Part shown: positions 33,811 through 42,553 of the stretch, one piece after another
How positions within the stretch are numbered: position 1 is the stretch's first letter
Layout: each line of letters begins with the position of its first letter
Assembly (NCBI RefSeq): GCF_009604405.1
Contig: NZ_WEGK01000029.1
Span: 1-48,210, forward strand
Length of the DNA stretch: 48,210 nt
Direction: 5' to 3'
Source of the DNA: Nocardia macrotermitis
Lineage (GTDB): Bacteria; Actinomycetota; Actinomycetes; Mycobacteriales; Mycobacteriaceae
Program-made: the position numbers and the translations under genes
Notes under the pieces: generated by a model
Databases searched by the model: none
What the model was told of the DNA's origin: nothing
The model's input: only the letters and a program-made list of their open reading frames with translations

Positions 33811-35416
33811 CGAACACCTTACGTAATTGCCGCAGATCCACTTTGCCGCTGGACAGCAAGGGAATTTCCGCCGCGCGCACTGCGGCGAACCGGGTCGGGA
33901 TCTTGTAGGCCGAGAGTTCCGCGCGGAGCTTTTCGCGCAGGGCCGACCCGTCGAATGTCGTCGGATCATCGAGTACGAGGACCGCGGCCACGGTCTGGCC
34001 GCGGGTGGGATGTGGCAGGCCGACGACATGTACTGCGGTGCCGGTGATTCCGTTGATCGCGCGTTCGACCTCGGCGGGGGCCACGTTCGCGCCCGCAGTT
34101 TTGATCATCGCGCCGCTGCGGCCCAGGAAGTAGACGAATCCGTCGGCGTCGACGCGGGCCAGATCGCCGGTGTGGAACCAGCCGTCGGGATCGAAGCACT
34201 CCTCGCGGGTGCGCTTGTAATAGCCCTCCATGAGGTAGGGGCCGCGTAGGCACAGTTCGCCGGTCTCGCCTGGGGGAAGGATTGTGCCGGTGTCTGTTTC
34301 GAGGATCATCGTCTCGAATCCGGGTGCGGGTCTGCCGTAGGAACCGCGTCGGTGCTCGGGTTGATCGGACTCGTCGCCGCTGAGAAGTACGACGCTTCCG
34401 GCCTCGGTCATGCCGAGCATGTTGTGGCGTAGTTCGGGATCGCCCGGGCGTAGTTCGGCGGGCATGATCGGGTAGAGATTGCCGCGTCGCATGCTGGACA
34501 GGTCGCGGTCCGCGAAGCTTGGGTGTTGGGCCAGGTGGGCGATGCCTGCGGCGAAACCATTGGTGACAGTGGGCTTTTCGGATTCGAGGAGATCGAGGGT
34601 TTTGCCCGGGTCGGTGGCGTTGGAGCAGACCAGGGTTGCGCCTGCGACGAGTGTCGCGAGGAGGCCGTAGGCGAAGCCGCCTATCCAGAAGAAGGGGGAG
34701 TTGCAGAACAGGACGTCGTCGGGGGTCAGGGCGCGGATCTCGTTGAGGTTGCGTTGGTGTTCGAGCAGGGCCGTGTGCGTGTGTACGACACCCTTTGGCG
34801 CGCTGGTGGATCCGGAGGTGTAGACGATGGTCAGGGGGTCGGAGCCGTCTACGTCGTCCTGGGTGGCGGCCAGTAGTTCTTCGGATACGTTGTGTGGTGC
34901 ATCCTCGGCGGTCGTGCGGCCGTCGAGGATGATGTGCCGCAACTGTGGTACGGCCGGACAGAACAGGCGTCCGGAATCATCCAGTGTCGCAGCGGAAATG
35001 ATTTCGCGGAGACGTTGCGCGTAGTCGTGCGAACGATAGGAGGATGTGCCCAGGAGTACTTCGATATCGCTGTGTATCAGCTGTTCTCGCATCTCACGGG
35101 TGGTCGAGAAGGTCGAGAACGGGACCACCACCGCGCCTATTCGGGCGGCGGCCAGCGCTGCTATCACGAATTCGACGCCATTCGGATACAGCAGCCCTAC
35201 GTGTGTGCCCTTGCCGACGTCCAATGTGATCAGCGCGCGAGCCAGATGCGCCGAATATTGCTCTGCCTCAACGTAACTCAGACGTTCGGCATCGCAGACC
35301 AGCAAAGTCTTATCAGGCTGCCGTCGCGCCTGCTCGCTCACAACGGTGCCGAGCGTGAGGGGATTCGCCGCGGTGCTCGAATCGCTCGGAGTGAATTCCG
35401 GGATCTGTGCTGACAT
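33803..35416 (-). CDS. Acyl-CoA synthetase (AMP-binding)
   Basis: This 537-aa adenylate-forming enzyme has P-loop TSGSTSAPKG at 200-209, the FFWIGGFAYG segment, NMLGMTEAG, WFHTGDLA, and GRSGAMIKTAGANVAPAEVE. The C-terminal Lys is in LLSSGK. The start at 35416 (MSAQIPEF) is chosen because GAGGAG lies 6 nt upstream. The ATG at 35443 overlaps the hydratase stop (TGATG) but has no ribosome site. It overlaps the next synthetase, forming a tandem pair. Confidence 0.9.
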   Translation of the reverse strand: MSAQIPEFTPSDSSTAANPLTLGTVVSEQARRQPDKTLLVCDAERLSYVEAEQYSAHLARALITLDVGKGTHVGLLYPNGVEFVIAALAAARIGAVVVPFSTFSTTREMREQLIHSDIEVLLGTSSYRSHDYAQRLREIISAATLDDSGRLFCPAVPQLRHIILDGRTTAEDAPHNVSEELLAATQDDVDGSDPLTIVYTSGSTSAPKGVVHTHTALLEHQRNLNEIRALTPDDVLFCNSPFFWIGGFAYGLLATLVAGATLVCSNATDPGKTLDLLESEKPTVTNGFAAGIAHLAQHPSFADRDLSSMRRGNLYPIMPAELRPGDPELRHNMLGMTEAGSVVLLSGDESDQPEHRRGSYGRPAPGFETMILETDTGTILPPGETGELCLRGPYLMEGYYKRTREECFDPDGWFHTGDLARVDADGFVYFLGRSGAMIKTAGANVAPAEVERAINGITGTAVHVVGLPHPTRGQTVAAVLVLDDPTTFDGSALREKLRAELSAYKIPTRFAAVRAAEIPLLSSGKVDLRQLRKVFDD

Positions 35417-35442
35417 GTCGGTCTCCTCGGCGTGCCTACTCA

Positions 35443-36273
35443 TCAGCGGATCCAGGGATCAGGGTGAGAGGGGCCACCGTCGGCGGCCAATTGTGCTGTG
35501 CCCAGGGGATTTCCGAGGCGGGTGTAGATCAGACCTTGGTCGAGGGCGGCACGATAGGGCTTGTCCAGGGATTCCCAGATCGCCTTGACGGTGCCCTGGG
35601 TGGCGGCGGGTGGTTTGGCCGCGATGGTGGCGGCGATCTGGTGGGCGCGGGTCCACAGTCGGTCGGGGGAGACGATCTCGGAGACCAGGCCGATGCGCAG
35701 GGCGGTGTCCGCGCTGACGCGTTCATCGTTGCCCAGCAACGCTATTCGCAGCGTCTCGCCGAGCCCGATGCGGCGACGCAGGCCGATCGGCTCGAGGGCC
35801 GAGACCAGGCCGACGGAGACGTGCGAGTCGAAGAAGGTGGCGTCCGAGGAGCAGATCACCACATCGGCCTCGTTGAGGAAGTAGAACCCGCCCGCGGTGC
35901 ACATGCCCTGCACCGCGCACACCACCGGTTTCCACATCTTCTGCCATTTGGGGCTCAGCGCTTCGCCCGGATCCTCGTGGTGCCAGACGCTTTCGGGCTG
36001 TCCGTAGGGCTTGCTGACGTCCAGTCCGGCGCTGAAGGCGCGAGTGCCCGCCGCGCGCAACACCACCGCGTTGATCGAATCCGCTGCCTTCACGGTGTGC
36101 CAGGCGCGGACCATTTCCTCGCACATGGTTCGGTCGAAGGCGTTGAGGCGTTCGGCGCGGTTCAGGGTGATGGTCGCGACCCGGTCGGTGTGGTCCAGGT
36201 CGAGCCGGATCGTCCGGAACGTGCGGTCCGAAGTGGTGTGATGCGTTGTGTCGCTCGGTATTTCGGTGCTCAT
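35443..36273 (-). CDS. Enoyl-CoA hydratase/isomerase-family protein
   Basis: This 276-aa crotonase-fold protein has NRAERLNAFDRTM, the oxyanion loop FSAGLDVSKPYG (80-91), and VQGMCTAGGFYFLNEADVV (121-139). The two glutamates used by classical hydratases appear to be missing: the GGGxEL position reads GGFYFL. It may therefore be an isomerase, hydrolase or other crotonase-type enzyme. It lies 33 nt after another crotonase-family gene and directly before the synthetases. Confidence 0.85.
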   Translation of the reverse strand: MSTEIPSDTTHHTTSDRTFRTIRLDLDHTDRVATITLNRAERLNAFDRTMCEEMVRAWHTVKAADSINAVVLRAAGTRAFSAGLDVSKPYGQPESVWHHEDPGEALSPKWQKMWKPVVCAVQGMCTAGGFYFLNEADVVICSSDATFFDSHVSVGLVSALEPIGLRRRIGLGETLRIALLGNDERVSADTALRIGLVSEIVSPDRLWTRAHQIAATIAAKPPAATQGTVKAIWESLDKPYRAALDQGLIYTRLGNPLGTAQLAADGGPSHPDPWIR

Positions 36274-36306
36274 GGGCGATACCTGATCTCGGGTGGAGCG
36301 TATTCG

Positions 36307-37125
36307 CTAACGGCCGTGGAACTCCGGTGCGCGGCGTTCCCGGAACGCTCGCATACCCTCTTTGAAATCACTTGTGCGGCAGGACAGTTCGAGGTCGTAC
36401 AGTTCCTGGTTGAGGGATTGGCCGAGGGTGGCGTGCTGGCCGAAGGCGATCGCCTGCTTGGCCAGGCCGATGGCCACGGTGGGGCCGGTGGCGAGTCGGT
36501 GCGCCAGGTCGTCGACGGTCTCCTCCAGCGCGTCGGCGGGAACGCAGCAGTCGATGAGCCCCCAGTCGGCGGCCTCGGTGGCGGTGACCCGTTCGCCGAG
36601 CAGCAGCATGCGTTTGGCGCGGGTGATGCCGATGAGCCTGGGTAGCAGCCAGGTCGAGCCGGAGTCGGGGCTGAAACCGCGGGCCACGAACGGTTCCCAG
36701 AACACCGCGTCGTCGGCGGCGACGGTGAAATCCGCGGCCAGGGCCAGATTGCAGCCCATCCCGGCCGCCCAGCCCCGCACGCCGCACACTACGGGCAGCT
36801 GGATGGTGTGCAGTAGCTCGATCACGCGATGCGCGGTGTGCGGGATGCGCCGCACCAGATCGCCGGTGCGCGGGCGCGGTGCGTCGGGATCGTTGCTCGC
36901 CATCCAGTCCACGCCCGAGCAGAAGTCGGCGCCCGCGCCGCGCAGCACGATCGCGCGCAGCGAGGAGTCCGACGCGGCGGTCGTCAGCGTATCGACGAGA
37001 GTGTCGATCATGTTGCTGCTCACGGAATTTCGCTGTTCCGGCCGATCGATCACCAGATGCAGGACGTCATCCTCGCGATCGACGGACACTGCCCCGGAAC
37101 GGGTGGATTCACGATCATCGCGCAC
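36307..37125 (-). CDS. Enoyl-CoA hydratase/isomerase-family protein, operon head
   Basis: This 272-aa crotonase-fold protein has NSVSSNMIDTL, the oxyanion loop ADFCSGVDWMASN (66-78), and WAAGMGCNLALAADF (119-133). The first catalytic glutamate position is Asn126 and the second looks like Asp154 (FSPDSGS). That pattern occurs in isomerase-like members. It is the first gene of the minus-strand unit that runs through mceF and shares a divergent promoter region with the thioesterase at 37230. Confidence 0.86.
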   Translation of the reverse strand: MRDDRESTRSGAVSVDREDDVLHLVIDRPEQRNSVSSNMIDTLVDTLTTAASDSSLRAIVLRGAGADFCSGVDWMASNDPDAPRPRTGDLVRRIPHTAHRVIELLHTIQLPVVCGVRGWAAGMGCNLALAADFTVAADDAVFWEPFVARGFSPDSGSTWLLPRLIGITRAKRMLLLGERVTATEAADWGLIDCCVPADALEETVDDLAHRLATGPTVAIGLAKQAIAFGQHATLGQSLNQELYDLELSCRTSDFKEGMRAFRERRAPEFHGR

Positions 37126-37159
37126 GGCGCCACCTGAGTCTCGGAGGGCTTACTATCAA

Positions 37160-37172
37160 ACATACGGTATGT
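37160..37172. promoter_or_regulatory. Palindrome between divergent hydratase and thioesterase genes
   Basis: ACATAC-G-GTATGT is a perfect inverted repeat in the 104-bp gap between the operon head and the thioesterase start. A second pair, TGCTAC and GTAGCA, follows immediately. Either may be the operator that controls the large minus-strand operon. Confidence 0.5.
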
Positions 37173-37229
37173 GCTACCGTTGTACCTCACACAATGTAGC
37201 AAGCAACCGTCGTGGACGAAAGAGGGGCC

Positions 37230-37898
37230 ATGTCCGACGATTCCGCGACCCCGCCCGCGCGATTCGGTGCCGCACCGCTGGAAGAGACCAGGCAAGCGGC
37301 CGCGGCCCTGCGTCGTCTCACGGGATTACTGCTGTCCCAGGAACATTCGCATCCAGTGGTGCAGGAGATGCTTGCCCGGCTCCCGGAATGGGAGCGCGCG
37401 CTGACTGCCGCCGGCCCGCCGGACCCGACCCCGCGCATCGGCACGAACGCCACTCCCGACCAGCGGATCTACCTGGATCACGCCTTCGATGTCGGCGACT
37501 ACAATCCGTGCTTCCCCGAATACCGCTTCGAACACATCGACCCGCACCATGCCTACGGTCGCGTGCACTTCCCCCTCGCCTATGAGGGCCCGCCCGGCCT
37601 GGTTCACGGCGGATTCCTCGCCCTGTTCTTCGATTGCGTTGTCCAACAACAGAACTGCGCCACCGACCGAGCCGGAAAGACCAGGACCTTGACCCTCACC
37701 TACCGCCGCCCCACACCCCTGCTCACCGATCTGCGCTTCGACGTGAAACGCACAGTGGGTCAGCGAGATATCGAGTCCACGGCCCGCCTGCTACTCGATG
37801 ACGTAGTGCACTGCTCGGCTACGGTCAGCGCGGTGGCCGCTACCCCGACCGCTCTACCGGGGGCGCAGCATGCCGCGCGGAACGGCAACGCAACCTGA
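37230..37898 (+). CDS. Hotdog-fold thioesterase (PaaI-like)
   Basis: This 222-aa protein has a C-terminal hotdog domain: GRVHFPLAYEGPPGLVHGGFLALFFDCVVQQ contains the HGG motif of acyl-CoA thioesterases, followed by TLTYRRPTPLLTDLRFDV. The N-terminal 80 residues are helical and carry no known motif. ATG 37230 has GAGG 4 nt upstream. It probably frees CoA from a stalled acyl-CoA and is divergent from the hydratase/synthetase/mce unit. Confidence 0.8.
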   Translation: MSDDSATPPARFGAAPLEETRQAAAALRRLTGLLLSQEHSHPVVQEMLARLPEWERALTAAGPPDPTPRIGTNATPDQRIYLDHAFDVGDYNPCFPEYRFEHIDPHHAYGRVHFPLAYEGPPGLVHGGFLALFFDCVVQQQNCATDRAGKTRTLTLTYRRPTPLLTDLRFDVKRTVGQRDIESTARLLLDDVVHCSATVSAVAATPTALPGAQHAARNGNAT

Positions 37899-37993
37899 TC
37901 GGCCGAAGCATTGCGCGCCGTCGTTGTGCACTCCTGGCGACGAACCATGTTGGAGCCGCCACAGGTTTTGACTCGGGCAGATGGCAGCCGCGG

Positions 37994-38743
37994 CTACTCG
38001 GCTGCCGCTGTCCGGGAAGTGCGTTGTGCAGCTGGTGAATTCGCCGAGTCGATCAGCCGGTCCGCGTGTTCGAGGATGCGGTCGAGGCCGTATTCGAAGT
38101 TGTGGTCGTCGGGAGCGCCGTTGTGGCGGCCCTCGGCGCTGGCGGCGGCGAGCAGGGGGGTGGTGTCGGGGGAGATGGTGAGGTGCTCGTAGTAGGCGCT
38201 GGCCTCGGCGTCGGATTCCTTGTTCTTGTCGTAGAGGCGTTGCAGCACAACGGTTCCCCGGACGTGCAGTTGGATCGCGGAGTAGGTGTCGACCGCGTCC
38301 TCGAGGGTCAGCCCGGCGGTCATCAGATTGGCGATGACCTGTTCGGTCTCCTGCGCGCCCAGCTGTGCGGCGGCGGGGCTGAGCGCGGATCGGATGAGGA
38401 TCAGATCGCACAGGATCGGATTGCGCAGGAAGGTCTTTCGCATCGTGCGGGCGTGGCGACGCAGCGATGCACGCCAGTCCCCGGCCTCCACGAACGGGCT
38501 CGCGAATCTCGAATAGTGGTGCAGCGCACGATCGGTCATGGCATTGAGCAGGTCGTCCTTCTTGCGGAAGTACCAGTAGATGCTGGTCACTCCGACGTCG
38601 AGGTGCTTACCCAGCATCGGCATGCTCAGGTTGTCGAGCGAAACCTGTTCGGCCAGTTCGAAAGCGCCGTCGATGATGTCCTCGGGATTGAGCGACCCGC
38701 GCTCGCGTCGCGGCCGTTTCGGTGCGGCTGCCCGCTTCGCCAT
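37994..38743 (-). CDS. TetR-family transcriptional regulator
   Basis: This 249-aa protein has a basic N-terminal tail (MAKRAAAPKRPRRERGS) and a TetR helix-turn-helix (VSLDNLSMPMLGKHLDVGVTSIYWYFRKKDDLLNAM). The helical effector domain is of the TetR_C type. ATG 38743 has GGAGG 11-12 nt upstream. GTG 38824 would add 27 residues. It is flanked by acyl-CoA catabolic genes and may control the dehydrogenase-thiolase-SDR set upstream of it. Confidence 0.87.
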   Translation of the reverse strand: MAKRAAAPKRPRRERGSLNPEDIIDGAFELAEQVSLDNLSMPMLGKHLDVGVTSIYWYFRKKDDLLNAMTDRALHHYSRFASPFVEAGDWRASLRRHARTMRKTFLRNPILCDLILIRSALSPAAAQLGAQETEQVIANLMTAGLTLEDAVDTYSAIQLHVRGTVVLQRLYDKNKESDAEASAYYEHLTISPDTTPLLAAASAEGRHNGAPDDHNFEYGLDRILEHADRLIDSANSPAAQRTSRTAAAE

Positions 38744-38898
38744 GGTCGCGACCACCTCCGTGAATCGATTGACGCCGTGTCGGCAAGTTCCGCCACGGGA
38801 CGCGGCGGAACGTTCATAGTACACCTAACCGTAAATCATACAGCTGGCCATCCCGTCGGTGCGTCGCAGAAGCATCGCCGCTGGTTGAACCCCGATCC

Positions 38899-40089
38899 TC
38901 ACAGTCGGTAATCGCGCAGCACCCCGTTGCCGATGATGCGTTTCTGGATCTCGCTGGTGCCCTCGCCGATCAGCATGAACGGCGCCTCGCGCATGAGCCG
39001 CTCGATCTCGTACTCGGTGGAATAACCGTAACCGCCGTGAATGCGGAAGCTGGCCTGGGTGACCTCGTTGCAGAACTCGCTGGCCAGGTATTTCGCCATC
39101 CCGGCCGCGACGTCGTTGCGTTCACCGGAATCCTTGAGCCGCGCGGCATTGACCATCATCAGATGTGCCGCTTCGACTTTCGTGGCCATCTCGGCGAGTG
39201 AGAAGCCGATGGCCTGGTGATCGACGATGGGTTTGCCGAAGGCCGAACGCTGTTGGGCGTAGCGCGCGCCGAGTTCGAAGGCGCGCAACGCGATTCCGCA
39301 GGCGCGGGCGGCCACGTTCACCCGGCCGACCTCGATGCCGTCCATCATCTGCTTGAACCCGCGACCGGACTGCCCGCCGAGAACCGAATCCGCCGGTGCG
39401 GCATAGTCGTCCAGCAGCAGCTCGGTGGTGTCGATGCCCTTGTACCCCATCTTGTGGATGCGGCCGGGGATGGTCAGGCCGGGAGCGATCTCGCCGAGGC
39501 CGGTGGGTTTCTCGATCAGGAACGCGGTGAGATTGTCGTGCGGACGTTCGCGACCCTCGTCCGTGCGGACCAGCACGGCAACGAGATTCGCGGTCGAACC
39601 GTTGGTCAGCCACATCTTGCGCCCGGTGATACGGTAGTCGCCCGCGGAGTCCCGCACCGCGCGCGTGCGGATGGCCGCCACATCCGAGCCGAGTTCGGGT
39701 TCGGACATCGAGAACGCGCCGCGTACCTCACCGGTTGCCATGCGCGGCAGGAACTTCCGCTTCTGCTCTGCGGTGCCGTGCTGATTGAGCAGGTAGGCGA
39801 CGATGAAGTGGGTGTTGATAACCCCGGACACGCTCATCCACCCGCGCGCGAGCTCCTCCACGCACAGCGCGTAGGTGAGCAGCGATTCGCCGATGCCGCC
39901 GTACTCCTGCGGTATCGTCAGGCCGAACAACCCCATCTCCGCCATCTGATCCACGATGGCCTGCGGGTAGGTGTCGTTGCGTTCGAGTTCCGGCGCGGCC
40001 GGGATGATCTGCTTCTCGACGAAATCGTGGACGGCGGCGAGGATTTCGGTCTGCGTCTCGGTAAGTCCGTGCGTGCGGGCGAGTTTCAT
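38899..40089 (-). CDS. Acyl-CoA dehydrogenase
   Basis: This 396-aa FAD enzyme has the standard length. Motifs are FSMSEPELGSDVAAIRTRA (FAD-binding) and KMWLTNGSTANLV. GGYGYSTEYEIERLMREAP is present. The catalytic base is E376 in IGEGTSEIQ. It forms the 2,3-double bond of an acyl-CoA. The gene precedes TetR and follows the thiolase by 30 nt, so thiolase, dehydrogenase and SDR are probably one operon. Confidence 0.94.
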   Translation of the reverse strand: MKLARTHGLTETQTEILAAVHDFVEKQIIPAAPELERNDTYPQAIVDQMAEMGLFGLTIPQEYGGIGESLLTYALCVEELARGWMSVSGVINTHFIVAYLLNQHGTAEQKRKFLPRMATGEVRGAFSMSEPELGSDVAAIRTRAVRDSAGDYRITGRKMWLTNGSTANLVAVLVRTDEGRERPHDNLTAFLIEKPTGLGEIAPGLTIPGRIHKMGYKGIDTTELLLDDYAAPADSVLGGQSGRGFKQMMDGIEVGRVNVAARACGIALRAFELGARYAQQRSAFGKPIVDHQAIGFSLAEMATKVEAAHLMMVNAARLKDSGERNDVAAGMAKYLASEFCNEVTQASFRIHGGYGYSTEYEIERLMREAPFMLIGEGTSEIQKRIIGNGVLRDYRL

Positions 40090-40119
40090 GGATATCCGTT
40101 CGGTGTTGTGGGTGGCGGC

Positions 40120-41334
40120 TCAGGCGACGCGTTCGAAGATCGCCGCGAGCCCCTGCCCGCCGCCGATGCACATGGTCTCGAGGCCGTATCGGACGTCGCG
40201 CCGGTGCATTTCGCGGGCGAGGGTGGCCAGCATCCGCACGCCGGTCGCGCCGACGGGATGGCCCAGCGAGATGCCCGAGCCGTGCACGTTGACGCGTTCG
40301 ATATCGTCCTCGCCGAACTTCCATTCCCGCAGCACCGCGAGTGCCTGGGCGGCGAATGCCTCGTTCAGCTCGATCAGCCCCATGTCACTCAGAGTGAGAT
40401 CTGCTGTGCGCAAAGCCTTCTCGGTTGCGGGCACCGGGCCGATACCCATCACATCGGGCCGTACACCCGCCACCGCCCACGACTTCAACGTGACCAGTGG
40501 TGTGAGGCCCAGACGTTCGGCAGTCTCCCGCGTGGTCACCAGACACATTGCGGCAGCGTCGTTCTGGCCGCTGGAGTTGCCCGCCGTCACAGTCGATTCC
40601 GGATCTATTTGCGCGCGAACGGGTTTCAGCGCGGCGAGCGTCTCGAGCGTGGTGTCCGCCCGGGGATGCTCATCGGTGTCGACCACGACGGGCGTCCCGC
40701 GCCGGACGGGCACCTCGGTCGGGATGATCTGCTCGGCGCTGGCCCCCGAACGCGCGGCCTCGACCGCGCGCCGATGCGAGCGCAGCGCGAGCAGATCCTG
40801 TTCCTCCCTGGGGATTTCGTAGGCGCGCCGCAGATTCTCGGCGGTCTCCAACATCCCGCCGGGCACCGGATGATGCCGTCCGCCCGCGGTTTCGCGGCCG
40901 CGCGCCAGTCCGTCGAACATCCGGATGCCGTCGCGCCCCGCGCCCCAGCGCATATCGGGGGAGTAGAACACGGCATTGCTCATGCTCTCCACCCCACCGG
41001 CCACGACGACCTCGCAGGCGCCGCTGGCGACCTGTAGTGCGGCCTGGATGACCGCTTGCAGGCCGGAGCCGCACCGCCTGTCGATCTGCATCCCGCCGAC
41101 CGTGATCGGCAGTCCGGAGTTCAGCGCGACCACCCGGCCGATGGCAGGCGCCTCGCTGGTGGGATAGCAGTGACCGAGCACCACGTCATCGATCAGATCC
41201 GGATCGATGCCGGTGCGCTCGAGCAGCCCGCGCAGGGCGGTGACGCCGAGGTCGACCGCGCTGAGTGTGCGGAATACCCCGCCGTACCGTCCGACGGGTG
41301 TGCGGACCGGTTCGCAGATCACTGCTTCACGCAT
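40120..41334 (-). CDS. Thiolase / acetyl-CoA C-acyltransferase
   Basis: This 404-aa thiolase carries the nucleophile C88 in DRRCGSGLQA, the ELNEAF motif, H359 in SLGHPVGATG, and C389 in MCIGGGQG. The full active site is intact. It carries out the final thiolytic step of beta-oxidation. It lies 36 nt after the SDR gene and 30 nt before the acyl-CoA dehydrogenase. Confidence 0.95.
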   Translation of the reverse strand: MREAVICEPVRTPVGRYGGVFRTLSAVDLGVTALRGLLERTGIDPDLIDDVVLGHCYPTSEAPAIGRVVALNSGLPITVGGMQIDRRCGSGLQAVIQAALQVASGACEVVVAGGVESMSNAVFYSPDMRWGAGRDGIRMFDGLARGRETAGGRHHPVPGGMLETAENLRRAYEIPREEQDLLALRSHRRAVEAARSGASAEQIIPTEVPVRRGTPVVVDTDEHPRADTTLETLAALKPVRAQIDPESTVTAGNSSGQNDAAAMCLVTTRETAERLGLTPLVTLKSWAVAGVRPDVMGIGPVPATEKALRTADLTLSDMGLIELNEAFAAQALAVLREWKFGEDDIERVNVHGSGISLGHPVGATGVRMLATLAREMHRRDVRYGLETMCIGGGQGLAAIFERVA

Positions 41335-41370
41335 GGAATTATCTCCTGGACAAGGGAATTCGACTTCAGA

Positions 41371-42192
41371 TCAGTACTGGGTGGACCCGAGATCGACCGC
41401 GACCTGTGCCGCGGTGACGAAGCGCGCGTCGTCGCTCACCAACCAGGCCACCGTCGCGGCGATATCCTCCGGATCGGCGATGCCCTCGGGTAGGAACGGC
41501 GAATTCATCTGCGCCAGTTGCGGTTGCGTCGCGAAGACGCGACCCAGCGCGTTGACCATGTCGCCGGTGCCCATGGGTGTGTTGACCGCCCCGGGATGCA
41601 CGCTGTTGACGCGGATGGAGTGCTTGCCGAATTCGGCGGCCAACCCACGGGCCATGCCGACCAGCGCGTGCTTGCTGGCCGTGTAGTGAACCATGAAGGG
41701 CTGCAACTTGATTCCGGCCGCCGAGCTGATCAGCACGATGGATCCGCCGCGGCCGCCGTCGATGATCTGCTGCGCGCCCGCGAGCACGGTGTTCCACGTC
41801 CCGGTGACATTGATGTCCATCACGTCGCGGAAGGACTCCGGGGTGATCTCGTCCCACGTCTCGGGGACGCAGATGCCGGCATTGGCGACAATGGCGTCGA
41901 GCCTGCCGAAGGTCTCCACGCCCTCCTGCACCGCCTTGCGCAGGCCGTCCAGATCACGGGTGTCGACCTGCGCGGTGACGACGCGGCGGCCGGTCTGCTC
42001 GACCAGACGGGCGGTTTCGGCCAGATCGTCCGGCGTCGCGGAGTCGTACGGCACCGCCGGGGGCAGCGGACCGGCCAGGTCGACCGCGATGATGTCGGCG
42101 CCCTCGCTCGCCAGCCGCACCGCGTGCGCGCGTCCCTGTCCGCGCGCGGCTCCGGTGATGAAGGCAACCCTGTCGTTCAATCGGCCGGTCAC
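41371..42192 (-). CDS. Mycofactocin-coupled SDR-family oxidoreductase
   Basis: This 273-aa short-chain dehydrogenase has the sequence RVAFITGAARGQGRAHAVRLASEGADIIAVD, an insert near 42-65 (YDSATPDDLAETARLVE), and catalytic S157, Y170 and K174 (YTASK). The inserted loop and the RGQGRAHAVRLA stretch are hallmarks of the mycofactocin-coupled subfamily, whose tightly bound nicotinamide is recycled by the peptide-derived cofactor mycofactocin. The cofactor genes are not in this window. It would oxidise an alcohol, perhaps a 3-hydroxyacyl or steroid hydroxyl. Confidence 0.88.
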   Translation of the reverse strand: MTGRLNDRVAFITGAARGQGRAHAVRLASEGADIIAVDLAGPLPPAVPYDSATPDDLAETARLVEQTGRRVVTAQVDTRDLDGLRKAVQEGVETFGRLDAIVANAGICVPETWDEITPESFRDVMDINVTGTWNTVLAGAQQIIDGGRGGSIVLISSAAGIKLQPFMVHYTASKHALVGMARGLAAEFGKHSIRVNSVHPGAVNTPMGTGDMVNALGRVFATQPQLAQMNSPFLPEGIADPEDIAATVAWLVSDDARFVTAAQVAVDLGSTQY

Positions 42193-42484
42193 ATGTCCTC
42201 CTGCTGTTCTCTGGTCGCGACCTGGATCGGGACCCGTTTTGGCTCGGGCCGGAGCGCGCCGCCCACGTAATTGCGGATCGGAACGGTCCGGACCGGAATG
42301 CGGACGGTTTACAGCGTATGCGCGACGGTATTTGTTCGGTAGGGCGTCGACGGTCCACGGATTCGAGCGGATCTCCCCGCGGGACGGTCGTGTTCGATGT
42401 TACAGTTTGTCTTACTGGAAGATCCACTGTCAGGCTTCGCCGTCCGTGTCGCTCGCCGGACGAAGACCAGTGAGGAGTGCGCGG
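42193..42484. promoter_or_regulatory. Divergent promoter region between SDR operon and aldehyde dehydrogenase
   Basis: No gene is seen in this part of the 357-bp gap. It contains the palindrome GGTCCGGACC (42285-42294) within a longer imperfect one, and a plus-strand TACAGT (42401-42406) that fits an actinobacterial -10 for the aldehyde dehydrogenase transcript. GAGGAG near 42472 is the ribosome site of the small ORF that follows. Confidence 0.45.
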
Positions 42485-42553
42485 ATGTCGCGGATCATCG
42501 GTTTCGTGGAGGTAGGCCCGATGGCGTCGCGCGGGGAGGCGCGACAGGTATGA
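42485..42553 (+). CDS. Possible 22-codon leader ORF overlapping the aldehyde dehydrogenase start
   Basis: An ATG with a good GAGGAG site 7 nt upstream opens a 22-codon frame (MSRIIGFVEVGPMASRGE...). Its TGA stop overlaps the aldehyde dehydrogenase ATG as ATGA (42550-42553). That arrangement is typical of translational coupling. No match to known leader peptides or to the mycofactocin precursor is seen. It may be a chance frame. Confidence 0.35.
   Translation: MSRIIGFVEVGPMASRGEARQV

Noticed and set aside
39217..41037. A 606-codon plus-strand frame opposite the acyl-CoA dehydrogenase and thiolase
   Set aside because: It is antisense to two genes with intact active sites, and its product has no recognisable motif.
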